The notes under the pieces: model-generated
Databases searched by the model: none
Seen by the model: the letters and a program-made list of their open reading frames with translations, nothing else
What the model was told of the DNA's origin: nothing
Position numbers and translations under genes: made by a program
Source: an uncultured Clostridia bacterium
GTDB taxonomy: Bacteria; Bacillota; Clostridia; Oscillospirales; JAAYOS01
Direction: 5' to 3'
DNA: 64,000 nucleotides
Assembly: GCA_947593925.1 (NCBI GenBank)
Contig: CANQDU010000010.1
Coordinates: 1-64,000 of the forward strand
Shown: piece after piece, positions 1-10,256 of the stretch
Numbering within the stretch: position 1 is the first letter of the stretch
How the letters are laid out: each line of letters begins with the position of its first letter

Positions 1-288
1 GCAGAGATTTTCCGGTTAAGGAAAGAGGGGTACAAAGGGGAGAAAACCGTTGGTTTTCTCCCCTTTGTGTGCTTTTTGGTTACTTTTTGCACAAGCAAAA
101 AGTAACGCAAGGGTGTGGGGCTGCAAAGCCCCACATGGGGGCGCGGGGGCGCAGCCCCCGCAATGTGCCGGTGAGGCTCTGCCTCACTCAGGGACGCGGG
201 GGTCGCCCCCGCGGATACCCGCGGGGCTTCCCCGCTGGAGGGGTGTGGGCAAAGCCCCGCAAGGTTGCGAGCCCCGCCCGCGAAATTT
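1..288 (+). repeat. Partial copy 1 of a hairpin-rich interspersed element (right arm only; cut by window edge)
   Basis: Near-identical to 28241-28500 over the first ~170 bp; contains GGTTACTTTTTGCACAAGCAAAAAGTAAC and GGGGAGAAAACCgttGGTTTTCTCCCC palindromes; ends at the recG stop codon. Confidence 0.85.
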
Positions 289-2337
289 TTAATTCATCGC
301 CTGCTCTCGGAAGAGCGCGCGCACGGCGGCGAGCGTCTCCGTGCAGTCCGGCGAGGCGAGCGCGGGATCCTTTCGGAAGAGCTCCGCCGCCGCCTCGCTT
401 GCAAGCATCATCGTCTCGGCGTCCGCGTCGAGGTCGGCGACGCGCAGGGCGGGGAGGCCGTGCTGCCGCGAGCCGAAGAAGTCGCCCGGTCCGCGGAGCT
501 TGAGGTCGCTTTCGGCTATCCTGAAGCCGTCGTTCGTGTCGCGCATGACGCCGAGGCGCTCCTTCGCCGCATCGCCTCCGCCGCCGCGCACGAGCACGCA
601 GTAGCTCTCGTACCGGCCGCGCCCGACACGTCCCCGGAGCTGATGGAGCTGCGAAAGCCCGAAGTTCTCGGCATTCTCGACGACCATCAGTGCGGCGTTC
701 GGTACGTCTATTCCGACCTCGATGACGGTCGTCGCGACGAGGATGTCTGCCTCGCCCGCGGCGAAGCGCTCCATCACCTCGTCCTTCTGCTTCTGCTTCA
801 TCCGCCCGTGGACGTACTCGACGCGCAGGTCGGGAAATACCTCCTCGCGGAGCGTCTTTGCGTACTCCTCGACCGCCTTTCGACCGTCGTCCGGCTCGTC
901 GCCGTCCTCGACGCGGGAGCAGACGATGTACGCCTGCCGTCCCTCGCCGATGAGACGGCGGATGGAGGCGTACAGCTCCTCGCGGCGGTTCGCGCTTATC
1001 ACCGACGTCTTTATCGGCGTGCGCCCCGGCGGAAGCTCGTCTATGACCGAAAGGTCAAGGTCGCCGTAAATTATCAGCGACAGCGTGCGGGGTATCGGCG
1101 TCGCGCTCATGACGAGGATGTGCGCCTCGGAGCCCTTTGCGGCGAGCGCGGCGCGCTGGCGGACGCCGAAGCGGTGCTGCTCGTCGGTGATAACGAGGCC
1201 GAGGTCACGAAACTCCACCCCGCCGGATATTAGCGCGTGGGTGCCTATCACGAGCTGCGCCTCGCCGGAGGCTATCCGCGCCTGCGCCTCGCGCTTCTGC
1301 GCGGCGGTGAGCGAGCCGGTGAGGAGCTCCGCCGTGATGCCGAAGCGCGAAAGCATCGGCGCAAGCGTGCGGAAGTGCTGCGCCGCGAGCAGCTCGGTCG
1401 GCGCCATGAACGCCGTCTGATGGCCGGACTTGCACGCGAGCCACGCCGCCGCCGCCGCGACGACGGTCTTTCCCGAGCCGACGTCCCCTTGCACGAGGCG
1501 GTTCATCGGCCTCGTGCCGAAGCAGAGGTCGTGCTTTATCTCGGATATGGCGCGCTCCTGCGCGCGCGTGAGCGGGAAGGGGAGGACGCGCGTGAACTCC
1601 GCCGTGTCCATCGGTTCGATGTGCGGCGGCGTGCCGGAGTAGCCCTCCCTCGCGCGGCGGAGACCAAGCGAGAGAAGGAACAGCTCCTCAAAGACAAAGC
1701 GCCGCCGCGCGTCCGCGAGGGCTTCGTCGCTCTCGGGAAAGTGTATCGAGCGGTAGGCGCTTTCAGCGTCCACAAGCCCGAAGCGCTCTCGGACGGACGC
1801 CGGGAGCGGCTCGGGGAACTGCCCCTCGGCGGCGGCAAGCGCCGTCTCGATGAGCTTTGTGAGGTCGGAGCGGCGGAGCCCCGCCGTCATCGAATAGACC
1901 GGGACTATCTTCCCGGTCTGCCGAGCCTCGCCAGCCGGCTCGAAGACGGGATTTGTGAGCTCGCGGCGGAGCAGGTCGCCGCCGAACTTCCCGTAGAAGA
2001 CGTACTCCTCACCGGGCACGAGGCGGCTCCGCTGCCAGCTCTGGTTGAAGAAGGAGACCTCGCACGTCGCGGAGCCGTCGCTTATCCGGCAGCGCACTAT
2101 GTCGAGCCCGCGCCGGATGCGGCTGAGCTGCGGAGCGGAGACGACCGCGCCCTCGACGCAGGCGCTCTCTCCCGGCAGTATGTCTATGAGGCGCTTTACC
2201 GTGCGGCGGTCCTCGTATTCACGCGGGAAGTGTCGAAGAAGGTCGCGCAAAGAAAAAATGCCGAGTTTTGCTAAAAACCCGGCTTTTTTCTCTCCGACGC
2301 CCTTGACGTATTTAACTTCGGTGTCGAGTGATATCAT
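289..2337 (-). CDS. recG: ATP-dependent DNA helicase RecG
   Basis: 682 aa; Walker A GDVGSGKT, DEQH box, MSATPIPRTL, and QLRGRVGRG motifs. Confidence 0.97.
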   Translation of the reverse strand: MISLDTEVKYVKGVGEKKAGFLAKLGIFSLRDLLRHFPREYEDRRTVKRLIDILPGESACVEGAVVSAPQLSRIRRGLDIVRCRISDGSATCEVSFFNQSWQRSRLVPGEEYVFYGKFGGDLLRRELTNPVFEPAGEARQTGKIVPVYSMTAGLRRSDLTKLIETALAAAEGQFPEPLPASVRERFGLVDAESAYRSIHFPESDEALADARRRFVFEELFLLSLGLRRAREGYSGTPPHIEPMDTAEFTRVLPFPLTRAQERAISEIKHDLCFGTRPMNRLVQGDVGSGKTVVAAAAAWLACKSGHQTAFMAPTELLAAQHFRTLAPMLSRFGITAELLTGSLTAAQKREAQARIASGEAQLVIGTHALISGGVEFRDLGLVITDEQHRFGVRQRAALAAKGSEAHILVMSATPIPRTLSLIIYGDLDLSVIDELPPGRTPIKTSVISANRREELYASIRRLIGEGRQAYIVCSRVEDGDEPDDGRKAVEEYAKTLREEVFPDLRVEYVHGRMKQKQKDEVMERFAAGEADILVATTVIEVGIDVPNAALMVVENAENFGLSQLHQLRGRVGRGRYESYCVLVRGGGGDAAKERLGVMRDTNDGFRIAESDLKLRGPGDFFGSRQHGLPALRVADLDADAETMMLASEAAAELFRKDPALASPDCTETLAAVRALFREQAMN

Positions 2338-2343
2338 TTTTGC

Positions 2344-3990
2344 TTACTCCGCGGAGATGAGGTAGTAGTAGACCGGCTGTCCGCCCGGGACGACGCTCAC
2401 TTCCGCGCCCTTGAACTCCGCTCCGAACAGCTTCTCGGTCTCGGCGGCCTCCTCCTCGGTGACGTCCGCGCCGTAGAAGATGGTCACGAACTCCGCCGGC
2501 TTGCGGCCGAGCTCCTTTGCGAGGCGGCGGAGCGTGCTCACGAGCGACTTGTTGTTAGCTATGAGCTGTCCGTCTTGAATGGCGAGATAGTCGCCCTGCT
2601 TTATCTTCTTGTCGTCAAAGAGACTGTCGCGGGCGGCGTAGGTGACCTGACCCGTGCGGACGCGCGCGGCGGCGGCGAGCATCGCCTCACGGTTTGCAGC
2701 GGTCTCGGCGTCCGGGTCGAAGGCGAGCATCGCGCTCACGCCCTGCGGCACCGTCTTTGTCCCGAGGACTATGACGTTCTTGTCGCTCATCGACACGCAC
2801 TGCTCGGCGGCCATGATGATGTTCTTATTGTTCGGAAGTACGAAGACCGTCTCGGCGGGGGTGGCGTCCACCGCGCGGAGAATGTCCTCGGTGGAGGGGT
2901 TCATGGTCTGGCCGCCCTCGACGACGCTGTCAACGCCGATGTCCTCAAACACCGCGCGGAGCCCCGCTCCGGCGCAGACGGCGACGAAGCCGTAGGGCTT
3001 CTCCGGCGCGGCTATGACGCGCGCGTTCGCCGTGGGCTGGGTCTTGCCGGTGATGATGACCTTCTCGGTGTGCTGCTCGCGCATGTTGTCGATCTTCATC
3101 TTCGTGAGCGAGCCGAGCTTGAGACCCGCCTGAATGGCGAGGCCGGGGTCGTTCGTGTGGACGTGTATCTTTATGATGTCCTCGTCCTCGACGAAGACGA
3201 GGCTGTCTCCGAGGCTGCCGAGATACGCGCGCAGAGCCTCGTGGCTCTTGCCCTGCTCCTCGCGGGAGAGGTTGACGATGTACTCGGTGCAGTAGCCGTA
3301 GGTGATGTCCTCGGTGGCGAAGTCGGAGAAGTCGGCGGCCTGCTTTGCGCCCTCCTCCGCGCCCTCGCGCTTTATCACCTCGCCGCGAAGGGTGCGGAGC
3401 ATCGCGTCTATAAGCACGCAGAAGCCCTTACCGCCGGCGTCTATCACGCCGGCCTTTTCGAGCACCGGGTTCTGGTGGACGGTCTCCTCGAGCGCGGCGC
3501 ATCCGGCGTTAAGCATCGCCTCAAGCACCGCCTCGGGGTCGTGGTTCTCTATGGAGAAGCTCTTAGCGGAGTCGCTTGCGACGCGGCTGACGGTAAGTAT
3601 CGTGCCCTCGGCGGGCTTCATGACGGCCTTGTACGCGGAGCGGACGCCCTCGGTCATCGCCTCGGCAAACTCGTCTCCGTCTATCTCGGCCTTGCCCGCG
3701 AGCGACTTTCCGAATCCCCGGAACAGCAGCGAGAGTATGACGCCCGAGTTGCCGCGCGCGCCGCGCACCATCGCCTTGGCGGCGATGTCCGCCGCCTCGG
3801 CGGCGGTGCGGGGAGCGGTGCGCTCGAGTTCTCCCGCCGCCGCGAGCAGCGTAAGCGACATATTCGTGCCGGTATCCCCGTCCGGAACGGGGAAGACGTT
3901 GAGTTCGTTTATCGCCTGCTTCTGATTGTCCACCGCTGCGGCGCCGCCAAGTATCATCGCCGCGAGCATGGAACCGCCTATCTTATTCAT
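2344..3990 (-). CDS. DAK2 domain-containing protein (YloV/FakA-like fatty acid kinase)
   Basis: 548 aa; NELNVFPVPDGDTGTNMSLTL motif; adjacent to Asp23-family gene as in the Firmicute yloU-yloV-recG arrangement. Confidence 0.93.
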   Translation of the reverse strand: MNKIGGSMLAAMILGGAAAVDNQKQAINELNVFPVPDGDTGTNMSLTLLAAAGELERTAPRTAAEAADIAAKAMVRGARGNSGVILSLLFRGFGKSLAGKAEIDGDEFAEAMTEGVRSAYKAVMKPAEGTILTVSRVASDSAKSFSIENHDPEAVLEAMLNAGCAALEETVHQNPVLEKAGVIDAGGKGFCVLIDAMLRTLRGEVIKREGAEEGAKQAADFSDFATEDITYGYCTEYIVNLSREEQGKSHEALRAYLGSLGDSLVFVEDEDIIKIHVHTNDPGLAIQAGLKLGSLTKMKIDNMREQHTEKVIITGKTQPTANARVIAAPEKPYGFVAVCAGAGLRAVFEDIGVDSVVEGGQTMNPSTEDILRAVDATPAETVFVLPNNKNIIMAAEQCVSMSDKNVIVLGTKTVPQGVSAMLAFDPDAETAANREAMLAAAARVRTGQVTYAARDSLFDDKKIKQGDYLAIQDGQLIANNKSLVSTLRRLAKELGRKPAEFVTIFYGADVTEEEAAETEKLFGAEFKGAEVSVVPGGQPVYYYLISAE

Positions 3991-4051
3991 TTCCTTTTAC
4001 ACCTCCGAGCCGCAAAAAACGGCGTACTTTCGGGAAAAGTCCGGGGACTCC

Positions 4052-4429
4052 TCATATCACGCTGTCAACGCAGATGTCCACGCTCGAGACGTGGACGCCC
4101 GTCTGCGCCTCGACGTTGTAGCGTATCGCCTCTATCATCGAGCGGCAGACGGCGCTGATGTTGACGCCGTGGCGGATGACAACGTGCAGTCCGGCGGAGA
4201 CGGTCCCGTCCGGCTTTTCCGTGACGGTAACGCCGCGCGGAGCGCTCTCGCGCTTTATCAGGCGGACGATGCCGCCCTGACTCTTCTCGGCCATGCCCTT
4301 TACGCCGAAGCATCCGCTCACTATGCCGGTTATTATCTCGGTGAGCACGTCGTTCGTTATCTCAAGGGTGCCCCTGTCAAGAGAAATCTTCATCAAGCCA
4401 CCTCCGAAACAGAAGTTGACACTATACAA
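4052..4429 (-). CDS. Asp23/Gls24 family envelope stress response protein (YloU-like)
   Basis: 125 aa; GTLEITNDVLTEIITGIVSGCFGVKGMA; upstream of the DAK2 gene. Confidence 0.88.
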   Translation of the reverse strand: MYSVNFCFGGGLMKISLDRGTLEITNDVLTEIITGIVSGCFGVKGMAEKSQGGIVRLIKRESAPRGVTVTEKPDGTVSAGLHVVIRHGVNISAVCRSMIEAIRYNVEAQTGVHVSSVDICVDSVI

Positions 4430-4615
4430 AGTTTATTTTAACCTATCTGCGGAAGAAAAGCAAGAGCGGTTGGTGAAAAAAGCGATATTTCGTCCGCCAC
4501 TTGCGCGGGCGCGCGGTATATGGTATGATTTTACGGTGAGTTTATGCCGCACGAGAAGCGTGCGGGAGTATAATGGAGCAGGGATATATACGGATAACGC
4601 GGGGAGAGGGAGAGC

Positions 4616-5050
4616 TTGTCATTCAGAGTTTACGAGAACCGGCTGAATATGGTGGAGTTTCAGAAGCTCCGTCTTGCGAGCGGCTTTGAGCCGCTCGAGA
4701 GCGGACGGCTGAAGAAGGCGCTCGCGGCGTCGCTCGTCCGCCTGAGCGCGGAGGACGGCGGCGAGACCGTCGGGATGGTGCGCGTCGCGGGAGACGGCGC
4801 GTATGTGTTCGTCATAGCCGACCTGCTCGTTCGCCCGGACAGGCGGGGCGAGGGGATAGGCTCGGCGCTCGTCAACCGCGCCGTCGATCTCATATCCGAG
4901 ATGCTGCCCTCCGGCGTGTGGGCGGCGGTGACGCTCGTCGCCGCGAGCGGCCGCGAGAGCTTCTACGAGGGGCTGGGCTTTCACAGATTACCCAAGGGCG
5001 AGGTCGGCTGCGCCATGCAGGCCTACGTCCGCGGGACGAAGCAGCCCTGA
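4616..5050 (+). CDS. GNAT family N-acetyltransferase (TTG start likely)
   Basis: 144 aa; LLVRPDRRGEGIGSALV acetyl-CoA binding motif; purine-rich RBS-like stretch upstream. Confidence 0.8.
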   Translation: MSFRVYENRLNMVEFQKLRLASGFEPLESGRLKKALAASLVRLSAEDGGETVGMVRVAGDGAYVFVIADLLVRPDRRGEGIGSALVNRAVDLISEMLPSGVWAAVTLVAASGRESFYEGLGFHRLPKGEVGCAMQAYVRGTKQP

Positions 5051-5110
5051 CAACGCCGGCGTCGCGACCTTCTCGGAGCCGTACGGCGGCGAAGAATGGC
5101 GCAAAACCCC

Positions 5111-5139
5111 TTGACAAACCCCAAACCCCGTGATATATT
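5111..5139 (+). promoter_or_regulatory. Sigma-A-type promoter for thrS
   Basis: TTGACA (5111-5116), 17-bp spacer, TATATT (5134-5139). Confidence 0.8.
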
Positions 5140-5146
5140 TGTAGCG

Positions 5147-5404
5147 TTAAAGGCTTTGACCGGGACAACGGCGCGGGTTCTACCCCTCCAAAGAGAGCGG
5201 GGGCATGGCTGAGACCTCCGTGTGGGGCGCGCGCGCATACCGCCCGCGAGCCGCCTCCCGAAACGCGCGGCGGAGTAGGAGAGGACGTGTCCGCACGTTA
5301 CAGCGGAAACGAGCGGCGTCCGAACAGCGTTCGGACGCAATCAAGGTGGAACCGTGAGGATCATCCCCACCCTTGAGACGATATTTTCGTCCCGAGGGTG
5401 GGTT
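5147..5404 (+). promoter_or_regulatory. T-box leader of thrS
   Basis: AGAGAG-type motif, T-box-like AAGGTGGAACCGTG, then terminator CCCACCC...GGGTGGGTTTT directly before thrS. Confidence 0.88.
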
Positions 5405-5445
5405 TTCATTTCTCGGGAAATACTTCGGAAGAAGGAGGACGTTTT

Positions 5446-7353
5446 ATGAACATCATTCTGAAGGACGGCAGCCCGCTTGTCGTCGCGGACGGCGCGAGCG
5501 CCTTCGACGCGGCGAAGACTCTCAGCGAGGGACTTGCCCGCGCGGTCTGCGCCGCCGAGATAAACGGCGAGGTCTGCGACATCCGAACCGAGCTCCACGA
5601 GGGGGACAAACTGAACCTCCTCACGGCAAACGACCCGGACGGGCTGCACACACTCCGCCACACCGCCTCGCACATCATGGCGCAGGCGGTCAAGCACCTC
5701 TATCCCGAGGCGAAGCTCGCGATAGGCCCCGCCATCGCGGACGGTTTCTACTACGACTTCGACGTCGAGACTCCGTTCTCGCCGGAGGACCTCGAGAAGA
5801 TAGAGGCCGAGATGAAGAAGATAATCAAGCAGAAGATACCTCTCGAGCGCTTCGAGCTTCCGCGCGACGAGGCGCGGAGGTTCATGGAGGAGCGCGGCGA
5901 GCCGTACAAGGTCGAGCTCATTGACGACCTGCCGGAGGACGCCGTCATCAGCTTCTACAAGCAGGGCGACTTCACCGACCTCTGCGCCGGCCCTCACGTC
6001 CCGGATACGGGACGTCTCAAGGCGTTCAAGCTGACGAGCGCCACAGGCGCCTACTGGCGCGGCGACTCGAACCGCAAGATGCTCTGCCGCGTCTACGCCG
6101 TCGCGTTCGCGACAAAGGATGAGCTTGACGAGCACCTGCGCATGCTCGAGGAGGCGAAGAAGCGCGACCACCGCCGCCTCGGCCGCGAGCTAGGCCTGTT
6201 CGCGTTCTTTGACGAGGGTCCCGGCTTCCCGTTCTTCCTGCCGAAGGGCATGATGCTGAAGAACCGCCTCATCGACTACTGGCGCGAGATACACAAGCGC
6301 TACGGCTACGTCGAGATAAGCACGCCGATGATGCTGAACCGCGGCCTCTGGGAGCGCTCCGGCCACTGGGAGCACTACAAGAACAACATGTACACGACCG
6401 TCATTGACGATGTGAACTTCGGCATCAAGCCGATGAACTGCCCGGGCGGGATGCTCGTCTACGCCTCCGAGCCGCACTCCTACCGCGACCTGCCGCTCCG
6501 CTGCGGCGAGCTGGGACTTGTCCACCGCCACGAGCTCTCCGGAACGCTCCACGGTCTCTTCCGCGTCCGCTGCTTCACGCAGGACGACGCGCACATATTC
6601 ATGACCCGCGAGCAGATGAGCGACGAGATAAAGAACGTCGTCCGCCTCTTTGACGAGGTGTATTCGCTCTTCCGGCTGCCCTATGAGATAGAGCTTTCGA
6701 CCATGCCGGAGGATCACATCGGCACCGTCGAGGAGTGGGAGGAGAACCAGAACATCCTCCGCCGGGCCATCACCGACATGGGCAAGACCTACGTCGTAAA
6801 CGAGGGCGACGGCGCGTTCTACGGCCCGAAGCTCGACTTCCACATCAAGGACTGCCTCGGCAGAACCTGGCAGTGTGGCACTATCCAGCTCGACAGCCAG
6901 CTGCCGGAGCGCTTCGAGCTCGAGTATACCGGCGCGGACGGACAGAAGCACCGCCCCGTGATGATACACCGCGTTGTGTTCGGCTCGATAGAGCGGTTCA
7001 TCGGCGTTATCACCGAGCACTTCGCGGGCGCGTTCCCAACGTGGCTTGCGCCGGTACAGGTGAAGGTGCTGCCGATAACCGACCGCGCAAACGAATATGC
7101 CGAGTCGCTCCGCGTGAAGCTCGAGGACGGGAAGATCTCTGCCGAGGCTGACCTCCGCAACGAGAAGATAGGCTACAAGATCCGCGAGGCGCAGATGCAG
7201 AAGATACCCTACATGCTCGTCGTCGGCGACCGCGAGGCGGAGAACGGCACCGTCTCCGTCCGCACCCGCGCGGGTGAGGACATGGGTGCCATGCCGTTCG
7301 AGGACTTCCTCGCCATCATTGGCGAGAAGATTGCGACCAAGGCGATAGACTGA
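5446..7353 (+). CDS. thrS: Threonine--tRNA ligase
   Basis: TGS domain, HTASHIMAQAV, class II motifs (GIKPMNCPGG, RCGELGLVHRHELSG); ATG with GGAGG at 5446. Confidence 0.97.
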   Translation: MNIILKDGSPLVVADGASAFDAAKTLSEGLARAVCAAEINGEVCDIRTELHEGDKLNLLTANDPDGLHTLRHTASHIMAQAVKHLYPEAKLAIGPAIADGFYYDFDVETPFSPEDLEKIEAEMKKIIKQKIPLERFELPRDEARRFMEERGEPYKVELIDDLPEDAVISFYKQGDFTDLCAGPHVPDTGRLKAFKLTSATGAYWRGDSNRKMLCRVYAVAFATKDELDEHLRMLEEAKKRDHRRLGRELGLFAFFDEGPGFPFFLPKGMMLKNRLIDYWREIHKRYGYVEISTPMMLNRGLWERSGHWEHYKNNMYTTVIDDVNFGIKPMNCPGGMLVYASEPHSYRDLPLRCGELGLVHRHELSGTLHGLFRVRCFTQDDAHIFMTREQMSDEIKNVVRLFDEVYSLFRLPYEIELSTMPEDHIGTVEEWEENQNILRRAITDMGKTYVVNEGDGAFYGPKLDFHIKDCLGRTWQCGTIQLDSQLPERFELEYTGADGQKHRPVMIHRVVFGSIERFIGVITEHFAGAFPTWLAPVQVKVLPITDRANEYAESLRVKLEDGKISAEADLRNEKIGYKIREAQMQKIPYMLVVGDREAENGTVSVRTRAGEDMGAMPFEDFLAIIGEKIATKAID

Positions 7354-7372
7354 TCTATCGGAGATACAACGC

Positions 7373-7412
7373 AAAAAACACCCGGCGCGAACTCGCGCCG
7401 GGTATTTTTTAC
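7373..7412. terminator. Bidirectional rho-independent terminator
   Basis: AAAAAACACCCGGCGCGAACTCGCGCCGGGTATTTTTT. Confidence 0.85.
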
Positions 7413-7421
7413 CGTAAGCGT

Positions 7422-8501
7422 TCACAGGTATTTCTTTATGATGCTCTCCGCGAGCTCGTCTGCAAACTGCGTGAGGCCGTCGAAATCCACCGCGTCGTGG
7501 TACAGCGCCTCGAGACCGTCGTGGCGGCGCTTCGCCTCCGCGAGGTCGGCAACGGCATCCTCCATCAGCGCGTCCCGCGTGCGGCGGAGGAACTTCAGCT
7601 TCTGTTTGTTTGCCGCGAGCAGGTCGCGGTCAAGATACCCCTCCGGGTGGATGCGGCGGTAGGGGTCGGCGACCGCGCCCGCGCAGGTCGTGAACGCCAA
7701 CCCGAGCTCGGGGACGAAGAGGTGCGCGAGCGTCCCGTCCGGGTCGAGGGGCGCAAAGCAGCTTATCACGTCGAAGCCGGCGCGGAGCGCGGCCGCGCGC
7801 AGAGTGTGGAGCATCTCCGAGCCGAGCCCGTAGGCGGGCTGTATCTCGTAGACCTTCGACGCGAGCGCGGGGACGGTCGCCTCGAGGGTCATGACGCCCT
7901 TGGGACTGTTCGCCGTGAGGAAGCGCCGCTTCTCTCTTCCCGGCGCGGACGCGGCCTTCGTGCCGAACTCGCGGCGGGCTATGCCTTGCGCGCGCCGTAT
8001 GGCGCGCGCGGATGCGTCGGCAGTGACGACCGCGCGGTTTATGCTCCGCTCTATCTCGCCCGCCGCGCGTATGCAGCGGTACGCCCCGGCGTAGAAGGAG
8101 CGGTAGGCGTCGGTCGCGGCGACGATGTCGCCCCGCAGCGGCTCGAGCGCTTCGGTATCGACGAACGCACCGGTGTGAAGGTAACGCTCGACGGCGTAGG
8201 CGTATTGCGGCTCGACGACGTGCGGGGAAGTGCCGTCCACGAACGCGACGCCGATCTCCGGGAATATCGCGCCGTCGAGCGAGTCCGGGTCGGAGGAGCA
8301 GAGTATATACTCGCACTCGAGGCCGCGCTCCGTGAGCACACGCGCGACCCGGCGCATAAAGCCGCTCTTTCCGGTGCCGGGACCGCCCTTTATCACATAG
8401 ACCGCCGACGCGCGGCCGAGGTCTATGAGGTCGTCATAGTATGAGAAAAATCCGCTCGGGGAGTTTGCCCCGAGGAAGAAGCAGTATGTCCTGCCGTTCA
8501 T
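7422..8501 (-). CDS. P-loop ATPase, PRK06851-like family
   Basis: VIKGGPGTGKSGFMRRVA Walker A; start at ATG 8501 preceded by AGGGGG. Confidence 0.75.
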   Translation of the reverse strand: MNGRTYCFFLGANSPSGFFSYYDDLIDLGRASAVYVIKGGPGTGKSGFMRRVARVLTERGLECEYILCSSDPDSLDGAIFPEIGVAFVDGTSPHVVEPQYAYAVERYLHTGAFVDTEALEPLRGDIVAATDAYRSFYAGAYRCIRAAGEIERSINRAVVTADASARAIRRAQGIARREFGTKAASAPGREKRRFLTANSPKGVMTLEATVPALASKVYEIQPAYGLGSEMLHTLRAAALRAGFDVISCFAPLDPDGTLAHLFVPELGLAFTTCAGAVADPYRRIHPEGYLDRDLLAANKQKLKFLRRTRDALMEDAVADLAEAKRRHDGLEALYHDAVDFDGLTQFADELAESIIKKYL

Positions 8502-8579
8502 GTTTTTACCCCCTGCGTGTGTGATGTTGATGTTACGGGTCACACCATGTTATGCAGAGGGATACTTTTTTGCGCCGTT

Positions 8580-9299
8580 TCAGGCTATGAGACGGCGAAG
8601 CTCCTCGAGCGCCTTCTTTTCGAGGCGGGAGACCTGAACCTGAGACACCCCGAGCACCTTCGCCGTCTGCTGCTGTGTAAGGCTTCGGAAGAAACGAAGC
8701 TCTATGAGGAGCCGTTCGCGCTCGGAGAGCTTTGACAGCGCGTCCCGGAGCGCCACCGACTCGACCACGCGCTCCTCCATGTCCCCCGAGCTCACGAGAC
8801 CTTCTAGCGGGAGCCCGTCCGCAGTCTCGCGCTGGAGGGAGTCGGGCGCTTCCGCAGAGAGCTCCGCCGCCGCTATCTCCTCGGGGGAGAGACCGACGGC
8901 CTCACTGAGCTCGCCCACGCGCGGCTCGCGGCCGAGCTGCTTTGCGAGGCGGTCGCGCGCGCGGCGGATCGCCGCCGCGCGCTCCTTCATACCGCGCGAG
9001 ACCTTTATAGGTCCGTCGTCACGGAGAAAGCGGCGTATCTCGCCCGCTATCTTCGGCACGGCGTATGTCGAGAACTGCGTCCCGCGCGCGGGGTCGTAGC
9101 CGTCTATCGCCTTGAGAAAGCCGAGGCACCCGAGCTGGTAGAGATCCTCCGCCTCCACGCCGCGCCCGAAGAAGCGCCGCGCCACCGACCACACAAGGCC
9201 GCTGTTCTCGACCATAAGTCGCTCGCGCGCGGCTCGGTCGCCGTCGTGCGCGAGAAGGAGCAGCTCGTCGCCGCCGTACTTTTCGCCGATGGCGCTCAT
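8580..9299 (-). CDS. sigF: RNA polymerase sporulation sigma factor SigF
   Basis: 239 aa; sigma-70 regions 2-4 (EAEDLYQLGCLGFLKAIDGYDPARGTQFSTYAVPKIAGEIRRFLRDDG); downstream of spoIIAA-spoIIAB. Confidence 0.94.
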   Translation of the reverse strand: MSAIGEKYGGDELLLLAHDGDRAARERLMVENSGLVWSVARRFFGRGVEAEDLYQLGCLGFLKAIDGYDPARGTQFSTYAVPKIAGEIRRFLRDDGPIKVSRGMKERAAAIRRARDRLAKQLGREPRVGELSEAVGLSPEEIAAAELSAEAPDSLQRETADGLPLEGLVSSGDMEERVVESVALRDALSKLSERERLLIELRFFRSLTQQQTAKVLGVSQVQVSRLEKKALEELRRLIA

Positions 9300-9733
9300 T
9301 TCTTCACGCGCGGCGAGATGCGCTTTGTGAAGCGTACGGTCGTGCCCCTTCCGGGACGGCTGCGGACGGTGAAGCTGTCCGCAAAGCTCTCCATTATCGT
9401 GAAGCCCATTCCGCTCCGCTCCGCGCCGCCGGTGGAGAACATCGGCTCGCGCGCCTTCTCGATGTCGGCTATGCCGACGCCGCTGTCCGACACCGCCGCC
9501 TCGAACCTGCCGTCCGGGTATATTCGGCAGCGCATGCGGACGGAGCCGAGCGTATCCGGGTAGGCGTGGACGATGCAGTTCGTCACAGCCTCGCTTATGA
9601 CGGTCTTGATGTCGCCGAGCTCGTCCATGGTCGGGTCGAGCTGCGCCGCGAACGCGGCGGCGGCGAGGCGCGCAAATCCCTCGTTTACCGAGCGCGCGGG
9701 GAAGGTCAGGATCATTTCGTTTATCGGTCGCAT
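9296..9733 (-). CDS. spoIIAB: Anti-sigma F factor SpoIIAB
   Basis: GHKL ATPase, EAVTNCIVHAYP and GMGFTIMESF motifs; overlaps sigF. Confidence 0.95.
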   Translation of the reverse strand: MRPINEMILTFPARSVNEGFARLAAAAFAAQLDPTMDELGDIKTVISEAVTNCIVHAYPDTLGSVRMRCRIYPDGRFEAAVSDSGVGIADIEKAREPMFSTGGAERSGMGFTIMESFADSFTVRSRPGRGTTVRFTKRISPRVKK

Positions 9734-9778
9734 TTTATGTAGAACCTCCTGCTTTTTATTGTTTTCCCGAGGCGGATA

Positions 9779-10084
9779 TTACTCAAAGCGCATCACGCGG
9801 GAGAGCCCGGCGGCGTCAAAGACGCGCCGCGCCTGCGGCGGTATGTTTACGACGGTGAGCTCGCCGCCCGCGTCGCGCACCCTCCGTTCGAGGCCGAGCA
9901 GCACGGCTATGCCGGAGCTGTCGGTGAACCCGAGCGCCGAGAGGTCGAGGACGCACCGCGCCGGCAGCGCCTGCGACTCGAGCTCCCCGAACCGCATCAG
10001 CACCCCGCGCGCCTCGTGCTGGTCGAGCTCGCCTTTGAGGCTTATCTTCAGCGACTCGCGCAGGCGCTCTATTTTCACATCCAT
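9779..10084 (-). CDS. spoIIAA: Anti-anti-sigma factor SpoIIAA
   Basis: STAS domain, FTDSSGIAVLLG phosphorylatable-Ser motif; ATG at 10084. Confidence 0.94.
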   Translation of the reverse strand: MDVKIERLRESLKISLKGELDQHEARGVLMRFGELESQALPARCVLDLSALGFTDSSGIAVLLGLERRVRDAGGELTVVNIPPQARRVFDAAGLSRVMRFE

Positions 10085-10256
10085 TTTTCCTTCCTCCTCT
10101 GTTTTTCCCGAAAATCGACAAATCATACGGGGCGGTGCAATATTTTCTGTCACAAAAACAGGATAGCACGGCGGGCGGGAAAATGCCGTCGAAAGGACGC
10201 GGGCGCGGAAAAAAGCGGCATATCCGAAGAAACGTTTTCTTCGGATATGCCGCCCT

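Noticed and set aside
4573-4689. 38-aa ORF MEQGYIRITRGEGELVIQSLREPAEYGGVSEAPSCERL overlapping the GNAT start
   Set aside because: Short, weak RBS, no supporting evidence; could be a leader peptide but not supportable.
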